Source: Burkholderiaceae bacterium
GTDB lineage: Bacteria > Pseudomonadota > Gammaproteobacteria > Burkholderiales > Burkholderiaceae
Assembly (NCBI GenBank): GCA_947461335.1
Contig: CANHLB010000086.1
Location: 1 to 7,281 of the forward strand
Length of the DNA: 7,281 nt
Direction: 5' to 3'
Part shown: positions 1 to 5,327 of the stretch, one piece after another
Layout of the letters: each line of letters opens with the position of its first letter
Position numbering within the stretch: position 1 is the first letter of the stretch
Notes under the pieces: generated by a model
Databases searched by the model: none
Told to the model about the DNA's origin: nothing
Seen by the model: the letters and a program-made list of their open reading frames with translations, nothing else
Made by a program: the position numbers and the translations under genes

Positions 1-397
1 CGCTAGCCAACATATCTTTACTGCCATTAGACAAAATGGCAGTTGCAATACCCCTGCCTTTGATAGTTTTCAAAACAGCTAGGCTGTCATCAAAACTTGT
101 CAGCTTGGCGTACTGATCCATAAGGCGCTTTTCATCATCGGATGATAGAGTTAAGCTCATACGCTTGCAGACATAGCGTAAAGATCGAATGGTGAGCTCC
201 CAAAATGGCAAATAATATTTGCTGCCATTGGGGTTGGGATCGCTCATTGTGACTAAGCGAGTGTATTCAATTTGGCGATCCCGCCACATTAATGCAAATG
301 CTTGACCATTTCCAGGAAATAAGTCTTCCGCAAGTTGACCCATAGAATAAACGTCAAATAATGTGCCATAGGCATCAAAAGCGATTAACTTATACAT
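1..397 (-). CDS. Haloacid dehalogenase, type II (HAD superfamily), partial, C-terminus outside window
   Basis: The first 132 residues are visible; the rest runs off the left edge. Enzymes of this family hydrolyse the carbon-halogen bond of (S)-2-haloacids in the cytoplasm through an aspartyl ester. HAD motif I is seen as FDAYGTLFD with the predicted nucleophile D8. The family-specific segment WRDRQIEYT carries R39, matching the halide-binding arginine of type II dehalogenases. HAD motif II is seen as LSNGS (residues 122-126). The helical cap lies between them (about residues 15-100). The motif III lysine and motif IV aspartates would lie beyond the window. The start ATG at 397 follows an in-frame stop five codons upstream and has no obvious Shine-Dalgarno. 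The gene is divergent from dps. R39 plus motif I makes the subfamily fairly certain, but real activity on haloacids is inference, since many such genes are annotated only by homology. Confidence 0.88.
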   Translation of the reverse strand, partial: MYKLIAFDAYGTLFDVYSMGQLAEDLFPGNGQAFALMWRDRQIEYTRLVTMSDPNPNGSKYYLPFWELTIRSLRYVCKRMSLTLSSDDEKRLMDQYAKLTSFDDSLAVLKTIKGRGIATAILSNGSKDMLAS

Positions 398-553
398 ATT
401 GACAATCTAAAGTGCCTTAAACAAGGAAAAGGGCGGAACTGCCCCTAATAATGACAACCGCTTCATAAACTCTCTTTTGAGATTCAATTAGTATAGTAGT
501 AGAAAATAACTTCGGCTTCGTTGTTATAGTTATTCACAATCACGGGGGAAATC
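398..553. promoter_or_regulatory. Divergent intergenic region between the haloacid dehalogenase gene and dps
   Basis: This 156-bp spacer must hold the promoters of both divergent genes. For dps, TTGAGA (477-482) and TAGAAA (500-505) are separated by 17 bp and form a weak sigma70-like candidate. Downstream of it AATAAC (505-510) can pair either with GTTAT (523-527) or with GTTATT (529-534), so the dps leader could form two exclusive small hairpins. GGGC (431-434) and GCCC (441-444) form another short inverted repeat. A strong Shine-Dalgarno GGGGGA (544-549) sits just before the dps ATG. I see no convincing OxyR or Fur operator. Confidence 0.3.
544..549 (+). promoter_or_regulatory. Shine-Dalgarno of dps
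   Basis: GGGGGA lies four bases before the ATG at 554. It is the most purine-rich ribosome binding site of the window and supports high translation of dps, as expected for an abundant protein. Confidence 0.7.
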
Positions 554-1045
554 ATGGCTACAAAATCTTTGGCACAAAAAATTGATATTGGAATTAATGA
601 AAAAGATCGAAAGGCTATTGCAAAAGGGCTGGCTGGACTCTTAGCAGATAGCTATTCTCTCTACCTGATGACGCATAACTTTCATTGGAATGTTACGGGC
701 CCAATGTTTAATACGCTTCACACCATGTTTATGGCGCAATACACTGAACAGTGGGCAGCTCTCGATTTAATAGCAGAGCGTATTCGAGCCCTAGGGGAGC
801 CAGCACCTGGCACCTATAAAGAATTTTCAAAGTTAACTTCGATTCAAGAAGTATCTGGAACACCAAAAGCGATGGATATGGTTCGTCATCTTGTAAAAGC
901 ACAAGAGGCTACAGCGAAAACTGCTCGAAAACTTTTCCCCTTGGTGGAGAAAGCTAACGATCAGCCCACAGCAGATCTTTTAACGCAGCGCCTAGATATT
1001 CATGAAAAAACTGCATGGATGCTAAGAAGCATATTAGAAGAATAA
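554..1045 (+). CDS. dps: Dps family ferritin-like DNA-protection / iron-storage protein
   Basis: Dps proteins form 12-subunit cytoplasmic shells that oxidise and store iron using hydrogen peroxide, and so protect DNA in stress and stationary phase. The 163 residues are the usual length. The ferroxidase signature is seen: H44 in HNFHWN, H56 in NTLH, and D71/E75 in LDLIAER. By alignment in my head to E. coli Dps these match H51, H63, D78 and E82. The position equivalent to the second-site acid D67 is M60 here, which is unusual. The N-terminus is short (about 20 residues before the first helix) with several lysines, so DNA binding is possible but not assured. The start is fixed by GGGGGA five to ten bases upstream. 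The gene converges on the BLUF gene with 27 bp between stop codons and no visible terminator. Confidence 0.95.
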   Translation: MATKSLAQKIDIGINEKDRKAIAKGLAGLLADSYSLYLMTHNFHWNVTGPMFNTLHTMFMAQYTEQWAALDLIAERIRALGEPAPGTYKEFSKLTSIQEVSGTPKAMDMVRHLVKAQEATAKTARKLFPLVEKANDQPTADLLTQRLDIHEKTAWMLRSILEE

Positions 1046-1072
1046 ATTTGTTTCAAGCAGCATCTGGCGCAA

Positions 1073-1519
1073 CTAATCTTGATTGCCTTTGGAGACAGAG
1101 CGCATGATTCTTAACAACTCAACATCATGACTTGGCAGTCCATCGAGAAGTCCGGTCAGATGAGGAACATCTCTAGCAATTTGATCGCCACCATAAAATC
1201 TTAAGGCCCAATTCGGAAATAATCTTTGATCGATCTCATCAAATTCAATTCGATGAAGGATTTTATGGCGCTGGTCTTTCTGAATTTTGTCCCAAAGGAA
1301 CAGAACATCTTCTCGCCTACCTTCGAGAATCTGTGCAAAATGGCTGTTCTCATAAAATAAGACGCCAGTAAGCTCATGATCCTGATTCCACTTATGAGAA
1401 AAATCAAATAAGCTAACTAGACTTGACAAACCCATATCTTGGGTTGCTTTACTGACATAGCTAAGCTCAACTAATTGATTTGGATCTTCTGAACTCACTA
1501 GTGCCCTTGCGATACCCAT
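1073..1519 (-). CDS. Short stand-alone BLUF-domain blue-light sensor
   Basis: BLUF domains bind FAD and respond to blue light by rearranging hydrogen bonds around the flavin. This 148-residue protein is almost only that domain (about residues 14-110) with a short C-terminal tail, so output must go through protein-protein contact. The numbering coincides with AppA of Rhodobacter: Y21 in ELSYVS, N45 in KWNQDHELTG, Q63 in FAQILEG and W104 in NWAL are all present. The widely conserved Met two residues after the Trp (AppA M106) is Leu106. The motif QKDQRH (80-85) is also typical. The start ATG at 1519 has no clear Shine-Dalgarno, and the next Met (29) would remove the flavin tyrosine, so 1519 is preferred. 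It converges with dps and lies downstream of a terminator-bearing minus-strand gene, so it has its own promoter. Its partner is not visible here. Confidence 0.93.
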   Translation of the reverse strand: MGIARALVSSEDPNQLVELSYVSKATQDMGLSSLVSLFDFSHKWNQDHELTGVLFYENSHFAQILEGRREDVLFLWDKIQKDQRHKILHRIEFDEIDQRLFPNWALRFYGGDQIARDVPHLTGLLDGLPSHDVELLRIMRSVSKGNQD

Positions 1520-1583
1520 GAAAAATAAAACCAGTTTGTACCTTTATTAATAGATCCAATACCAGTACTAACCCTAGCGTACT

Positions 1584-1609
1584 AAATAAAAAACCACCCG
1601 AAGGTGGTT
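1584..1609 (-). terminator. Intrinsic terminator of the exported unknown-protein gene
   Basis: Read on the minus strand, AACCACC and GGTGGTT (arms 1603-1609 and 1592-1598) enclose the loop TTCG, giving a C(UUCG)G tetraloop. A U-rich tract encoded at about 1584-1594 follows. It lies about 30 bp after the stop of the gene ending at 1638. The 18-bp hairpin core is repeated exactly at 6718-6735. Confidence 0.88.
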
Positions 1610-1637
1610 CTCATCATCCTTATTGGTCCAGCCCAAA

Positions 1638-2087
1638 TTACTTATCAAGCTTGACGGTGACTCCGCTGGCACTCAGGTTCAATTGAAGGCCCTCAGAGGT
1701 GCTAGTTAAACGCATAATGACGCCATTCTCATTCTTGAGTATCGTACCTCCAACGCCACCGCCCAAAGTGATACTGCTCTCGAGCTTTGTAAATGTTCCA
1801 GGAAACTTCGCTAGATCAGCTAAGTCATAAACCTCACCCGTTGCCGATAGCTTAGACACTCCAACGTTTGCCCCAAGACTCATGCCACTAATTTTGAATG
1901 GGTATTTTTTCCCTTGATAGGTAAGTACTCCGCCCCCAGTGCTACCTCCCACAATTAAAGCAAACTGAGTTTCATTAATACTTACTGTGCCTGATGGCTT
2001 TTTAGGGGCGTCTGCTGCACTAGCACTAAAGCTCAAAATAGATAAACCTAAAATTAAAAATGAAAGGACTTTGCGCATACTCATCAT
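1638..2087 (-). CDS. Small exported glycine-rich protein of unknown function
   Basis: I do not recognise this family with confidence. The product has 149 residues. Residues 1-24 are a clear signal peptide: a basic start MRK, a hydrophobic core, and ASA before the predicted cut at A24/A25, so the mature protein of about 125 residues is periplasmic or secreted. The mature part has no cysteine and is made of short alternating strands with glycine clusters, VGGSTGGG (about 46-53) and LGGGVGG (about 108-114), plus SGMSLGANVG (67-76). This layout resembles the small beta-barrels of the Ysc84/SYLF and DUF1134 (EipA) type, but that is only a guess from pattern. The start at 2087 is supported by GGAGAAG with a 7-nt gap from GGAG; two more Met codons follow within four residues. 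It is monocistronic, with its own terminator. Confidence 0.75.
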   Translation of the reverse strand: MMSMRKVLSFLILGLSILSFSASAADAPKKPSGTVSINETQFALIVGGSTGGGVLTYQGKKYPFKISGMSLGANVGVSKLSATGEVYDLADLAKFPGTFTKLESSITLGGGVGGTILKNENGVIMRLTSTSEGLQLNLSASGVTVKLDK

Positions 2088-2091
2088 ATAA

Positions 2092-2098
2092 CTTCTCC
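2092..2098 (-). promoter_or_regulatory. Shine-Dalgarno of the exported unknown-protein gene
   Basis: On the minus strand GGAGAAG precedes the ATG at 2087, with 7 nt between GGAG and the start. This spacing favours the first of three closely spaced in-frame ATG codons. Confidence 0.65.
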
Positions 2099-2143
2099 AC
2101 TTGTTGTAGTCATCAAATAGGATGTCTACTAAATTAGCAAGAT

Positions 2144-2171
2144 TGCTTATTTGAGCTTACTCTGCTTATTT
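2144..2171. repeat. Direct repeat TGCTTATTT, two copies 19 bp apart, upstream of the exported unknown-protein gene
   Basis: TGCTTATTT occurs at 2144-2152 and again at 2163-2171, a period of 19 bp or nearly two helical turns. The pair sits 57-84 bp before the minus-strand start at 2087, where a transcription factor could bind. There is no known consensus I can match it to, and with such AT-rich words chance is possible. The rest of the spacer (2088-2313) shows no ORF or other clear element. Confidence 0.25.
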
Positions 2172-2313
2172 CAGTAATACAAATAAAAACTGCTCCTAGG
2201 TAATTGTTGATGATCCAGAGTGAAGTTTATTTATTGGGTTTGTTTGGGCGGCTGGATATTGAAAGGATTTAGCCTTGTGATGGGCCTTAAAACAGTGCTC
2301 ACGATCGCTTGGT

Positions 2314-2339
2314 AACCCGGGTCAGAATTGACCCGGGTT
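2314..2339 (-). terminator. Perfect 11-bp palindromic hairpin after the carbonic anhydrase gene
   Basis: AACCCGGGTCA (2314-2324) and TGACCCGGGTT (2329-2339) are perfect inverted repeats around a 4-nt loop, 17 bp past the carbonic anhydrase stop codon. The stem is GC-rich and very stable, but neither strand carries a U-tract after it. It may be a non-canonical terminator, or a hairpin that protects the mRNA 3' end after Rho-dependent termination. Confidence 0.6.
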
Positions 2340-2356
2340 GATCTCCAGAACCTAAT

Positions 2357-3094
2357 TTAACTACCCTCTGTTATCTTGCGACCATTGAGTGGCATTACTG
2401 GACGCGCATTCATTGGGAAAATCTTTTTAAATGCGGCCAACTGTGCACTAGATAACTCAACGGGAGTTTTTAGAATAAAGAACTGTACGCCTTCGCCACA
2501 TCCAGGAGTTGTTAATGATCCGGCATAGTTGTAATACGCCAAGGAACTAGGCAATAGAGTGCTTGCATTAAAGGGGGTCTTCAGAGGCGCCTTACCTTCT
2601 TTGGCTGGCATATTAGCAAAAATGTCTTTGAGAGCGACATTCTCTTTGCCTTCGTTGAACAGCACACCTATCACCGCCAACTTACCATCTGCACTTTGGT
2701 GCACTAAGTGAAAATTAAATGGAAAGCTTTTGCCATCAATTTTTTCTTCGGCTGGTGTATGCCCGTGGAATTGCAAAATCTTATAGTCAACCCCGCCTAG
2801 GTTTGCAGTACCCCCATCAGTCAAATTGACTTGAATAGTATGGCCATTATTTAAAATTTCTCCCGTAGAGGCCTTGTAATTTGTTTTAATTGCTGCGGTT
2901 ACTTTAGAGACTTGCTTGGTTTGAATATCGATAGGGGCTTGCACTTGGCCTGTTTTACAAGTTGCAAACTCCTTGCTTAAGTCGCCCCAATTAGCAGGGC
3001 CGATTTTGCCATCGTAACCCCACTTTACAGCTCCCTCTCCATAACTAAAGCCAGCAAATGCAGTCAAAAAAACAGCAATTAATACTTTTTTCAT
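2357..3094 (-). CDS. Periplasmic alpha-class carbonic anhydrase
   Basis: It interconverts CO2 and bicarbonate with a zinc ion, in the periplasm. The chosen start gives 245 residues. Residues 1-19 are a signal peptide (KK, hydrophobic core, FSYG). The zinc histidines are H110 and H112 in QFHGH and H129 in FHLVH. The proton-shuttle histidine is H85 in NNGH, and T195 in SLTTPGC is the gatekeeper threonine. C46 and C199 match the disulfide of bacterial alpha enzymes. Odd points: N127 stands where a second-shell glutamate (E117 of human CA II) is normally found, the usual FHFH reads FHGH, PSEH reads PAEE, and PPC reads PGC. An upstream in-frame TTG at 3106 is rejected because GGGAG lies inside that extension, 5 nt before the ATG at 3094, and the extension would bury the signal peptide. 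Membership in the class is secure; full activity is likely but the substitutions leave some doubt. Confidence 0.93.
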   Translation of the reverse strand: MKKVLIAVFLTAFAGFSYGEGAVKWGYDGKIGPANWGDLSKEFATCKTGQVQAPIDIQTKQVSKVTAAIKTNYKASTGEILNNGHTIQVNLTDGGTANLGGVDYKILQFHGHTPAEEKIDGKSFPFNFHLVHQSADGKLAVIGVLFNEGKENVALKDIFANMPAKEGKAPLKTPFNASTLLPSSLAYYNYAGSLTTPGCGEGVQFFILKTPVELSSAQLAAFKKIFPMNARPVMPLNGRKITEGS

Positions 3095-3099
3095 TTTGT

Positions 3100-3104
3100 C
3101 TCCC
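3100..3104 (-). promoter_or_regulatory. Shine-Dalgarno that decides the carbonic anhydrase start
   Basis: On the minus strand GGGAG is followed by 5 nt and ATG (3094). The alternative TTG start at 3106 overlaps this site, so it cannot be the one used with it. Confidence 0.7.
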
Positions 3105-3164
3105 AAAAATTTTTAGTTGTTTTTGTAGCTCCCTCTCAGCAAATTTAGCAAAGTGGTTATAAAA

Positions 3165-3192
3165 ACTTTATCATTTTTTTAAGTTTTGTCTA
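3165..3192 (-). promoter_or_regulatory. Candidate sigma70 promoter of the carbonic anhydrase gene
   Basis: On the minus strand TAGACA (3187-3192) and TAAAGT (3165-3170) are 16 bp apart, and a TG one base before the -10 gives an extended -10. The predicted leader is about 60 nt. This is a moderate match in an AT-rich region, so it is tentative. Confidence 0.35.
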
Positions 3193-3336
3193 CTACAAAA
3201 GAAGAAAAGCCCAGCAAAATGATGTCAAAGCGTATATGGCCCTCAAGCTTCGGTGGGGCAACTTTAATATTTCCTGAATTCTTGGCCTCCCTGAGCCATG
3301 ATATCTAGCCCCTCAATCATCGCTCCGCTTAAAACT

Positions 3337-3342
3337 TATAAT
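3337..3342 (+). promoter_or_regulatory. Consensus -10 box immediately before the TPR-methyltransferase start
   Basis: A perfect TATAAT ends 11 bases before the ATG at 3354. Initiation about 7 nt downstream would place the transcript start within roughly five bases of the ATG. No Shine-Dalgarno is present. There is no good -35 hexamer at 16-18 bp. This suggests a leaderless or nearly leaderless mRNA. Confidence 0.4.
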
Positions 3343-3353
3343 GCTCATTAATC

Positions 3354-4763
3354 ATGGATAAAAAATTCTCTCTCACTGATGGCATGGAGTATCACAAAGC
3401 TGGTAATTTTGAATTAGCAGATGAAATCTACTTGTCTCTTCAAAATTTAGATCCCTATAACGTCAAGTTACTCTGCTTGAGGGGACTAGTTGCGCAGTCA
3501 ATAAATCAACCTGATAAAGCGATTGAATTATTTCTAAAAGCAAATGTTTTACATCCTGCTGACTTTAATATTCAATTGCAATTGGGAATTACTTATAGCC
3601 AGATGGGGGAGATCAATCTCTCTAATCTGTTTTATGAGAAAGCTATGGCTTTGGCACCAAATGCAATAGAGCCGCTGGTCAACTATGGAAATAATTTATG
3701 TAAGCTTAAGTTATTTGATAAAGCCTTTGGTGCATATCAAAAAGCACTGGCATTAGAGCCTACATCTTCCAGATTAAATTACAACATTGGCACACTTTTC
3801 CTCAACAAAATGGACCCCGATGGGGCAATTAAATGGCTAGAAACGGCTGTTACCCTAGACCCAATATATACAAGCGCATGGAATAGTTTGGGTGCTGCTT
3901 TAACAGAAACCGACGATTTGCATGGGGCCCTAGTGGCTTATCAGAAAGCAAGCTCACTAGATCCTGAATTTATTGAGCCCCTATTCAATCAGCATGCGAT
4001 TTATATAGACCTAGGAATGGCGGACCAAGTAATTGATGTCCTTCAAAAAGCCATTGCCATTGACGAGAATAACAATACATTAAAGTTTTTTTTGGGAATG
4101 GCCCATCAATATTATGGCGAGAACGCCAAGGGTGCAGCGCTTATAGACTCAATTTCTAAAAACGCCGAAATCTATCCAGAAATAAGCTCTTGGAATTATT
4201 TGCAAAATGAATTTTTTTCTAATCCCAAGTTAGTAGGGACAAATACAAAAACTATTCAAATTGCTATAGATGCGGCGAAGTTAGATGGCTTAAATTTAGA
4301 ATTTGGTGTTTTTAACGGCAAATCCATTCGGAGAATTGCATTGCTGATAAACGAGGACATTCACGGGTTTGATAGTTTTGAAGGGCTTCCAGAAAGTTGG
4401 AATGATGAACCCAAAGGAAGCTATAGCGCAGAAGGCTTCCTTCCAGAAGTTCCCAAAAATGTAGTACTTCATAAGGGCTGGTTTAACGAAACACTCCCTG
4501 GTTTTATAAGAGAATTTAAAGCCCCTATTCGTTTTTTGCACATTGACTGTGATCTATATAGCTCTACGAAAACAATACTAGATTTATTGGCTCCGAAAAT
4601 AATTGCGGGAACCGTTATCGTGTTTGATGAATTTATAGGCTATAAATCTTGGGATAAGGATGAATTTAAAGCCTTTGAAGAGGCCGTACAACGTTATGGA
4701 TGGAAGTATGAACTGCTCACCTTCAGCTTTGTTACCAAGCAAGTTGCATTAATCATTAAATAA
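3354..4763 (+). CDS. TPR-repeat protein fused to a TylF/MycF-type class I SAM methyltransferase
   Basis: Residues 6-270 hold about seven tetratricopeptide units of near 34 residues, each with an A-x-x-x-Y/F...A...L-x-P pattern ending near residues 34, 68, 102, 136, 170, 204 and 238. TPR units bind partner proteins. Residues 300-469 are a class I methyltransferase like the macrocin O-methyltransferase TylF. The visible motifs are EFGVFNGKS (316-324, SAM loop), FDSFEGLPESW (339-349), HIDCDLYSST (396-405, with D398 and D400 as likely metal ligands) and FDEF (424-427). These enzymes O-methylate sugar hydroxyls in a metal-dependent way, so a cell-surface glycan is a plausible substrate (inference). 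No glycosyltransferase or sugar gene lies nearby, so the substrate is unknown. The start is the first ATG after an in-frame stop at 3339-3341. It lacks a Shine-Dalgarno, and M11 is the only close alternative. No signal peptide, so cytoplasmic. Confidence 0.9.
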   Translation: MDKKFSLTDGMEYHKAGNFELADEIYLSLQNLDPYNVKLLCLRGLVAQSINQPDKAIELFLKANVLHPADFNIQLQLGITYSQMGEINLSNLFYEKAMALAPNAIEPLVNYGNNLCKLKLFDKAFGAYQKALALEPTSSRLNYNIGTLFLNKMDPDGAIKWLETAVTLDPIYTSAWNSLGAALTETDDLHGALVAYQKASSLDPEFIEPLFNQHAIYIDLGMADQVIDVLQKAIAIDENNNTLKFFLGMAHQYYGENAKGAALIDSISKNAEIYPEISSWNYLQNEFFSNPKLVGTNTKTIQIAIDAAKLDGLNLEFGVFNGKSIRRIALLINEDIHGFDSFEGLPESWNDEPKGSYSAEGFLPEVPKNVVLHKGWFNETLPGFIREFKAPIRFLHIDCDLYSSTKTILDLLAPKIIAGTVIVFDEFIGYKSWDKDEFKAFEEAVQRYGWKYELLTFSFVTKQVALIIK

Positions 4764-4790
4764 GCTACTTAAAAGTCAGAGTACAAAAGA

Positions 4791-4815
4791 AAATAGTCCA
4801 ACAAGTGGACTATTT
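4791..4815. terminator. Bidirectional terminator between the TPR-methyltransferase gene and the phosphatase/TPR operon
   Basis: AAATAGTCCA (4791-4800) and TGGACTATTT (4806-4815) form a 10-bp perfect stem with the 5-nt loop ACAAG. On the minus strand the run TTTTCTTTTG follows directly, making a good intrinsic terminator for the gene ending at 4846. On the plus strand the tail is only loosely U-rich, but the hairpin lies 27 bp after the methyltransferase stop. Confidence 0.8.
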
Positions 4816-4845
4816 AGATTCTTAGAAGGCCGGGATATAGAAATC

Positions 4846-5292
4846 CTACTTTTTAGATTTATATTTTTGAACCGCCTCTTTTAGGTCTGAGTATTCCTCA
4901 CAACCAAAAAAACAAACCTTATCTAATCTCGCCAATAAGACCTCAGCCCCAGGTAGGTCATTGTTAGTTAACTTTAGCATGCCGTAATATTCAAGAGCAC
5001 CGCGATGATTGGGGTCTATTTTTAATGCAGCTTGATAATACTTTTCAGCCCCAGCTAAATCGGGGGGCTGTTTCTTACGAAGACTGTAACCTAGCAAATT
5101 ATTCCAATCGGCTGAGCTGGTTTCATTAGCAGCCTGCAATTGTTTTACTGCCTGATCATATTTTTCAGATTTGATACTTGCCCTTGCTTCAGTCAACCAT
5201 ACTGGGTCTGACTTGATCGGCGCAGTGTCTGCGGCCCATGTAGTTCCCATTAAAGACAGAAGCATAAAAAATGTAAAAGATAAATATTTCAT
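4846..5292 (-). CDS. Exported TPR-repeat protein with a C-terminal CFFGCEEY motif
   Basis: The chosen start gives 148 residues. Residues 1-20 are a signal peptide (MKYL, hydrophobic core, TTWA before the cut at A20/A21), so the product is periplasmic. Three TPR-like helical pairs follow: about residues 32-56 (EARASIKSEKYDQAVKQLQ), 62-95 (ending ALKIDPN) and 97-123 (ending LLARLDK). The end carries C127-x3-C131 in CFFGCEEYSDL, which could be a disulfide or a metal site; I recall similar C-termini in other proteobacterial TPR proteins, though without a function. The upstream in-frame ATG at 5325 is rejected because it would put 11 polar residues before the signal peptide, while AGAGGG sits 4 nt before the ATG at 5292. 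The gene follows the phosphatase gene by 35 bp on the same strand, so the two are very likely co-transcribed. Its partner and role are not known. Confidence 0.82.
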   Translation of the reverse strand: MKYLSFTFFMLLSLMGTTWAADTAPIKSDPVWLTEARASIKSEKYDQAVKQLQAANETSSADWNNLLGYSLRKKQPPDLAGAEKYYQAALKIDPNHRGALEYYGMLKLTNNDLPGAEVLLARLDKVCFFGCEEYSDLKEAVQKYKSKK

Positions 5293-5296
5293 AAGG

Positions 5297-5302
5297 CCCT
5301 CT
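5297..5302 (-). promoter_or_regulatory. Shine-Dalgarno that decides the small TPR gene start
   Basis: On the minus strand AGAGGG lies 4 nt before the ATG at 5292, directly ahead of the signal peptide. It supports this start over the ATG at 5325. Confidence 0.55.
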
Positions 5303-5327
5303 AGGTAAGTTGTCTGTCGTCTCATGG

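Noticed and set aside
1201..1407. Open frame of 68 codons inside the BLUF gene, same strand, other frame
   Set aside because: It overlaps a confidently identified domain with all flavin residues, has no ribosome site and no recognisable features.
3095..3106. TTG start extending the carbonic anhydrase by four residues
   Set aside because: It overlaps the GGGAG ribosome site and adds acidic residues before a signal peptide that begins naturally at the ATG at 3094.
4296..4541. Minus-strand open frame inside the methyltransferase domain
   Set aside because: It is antisense to conserved catalytic motifs and has no signal or family features.
5293..5325. ATG at 5325 as start of the small TPR protein
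   Set aside because: It lies 3 bp after the phosphatase stop and would add 11 polar residues before the signal peptide; the ATG at 5292 has a ribosome site.
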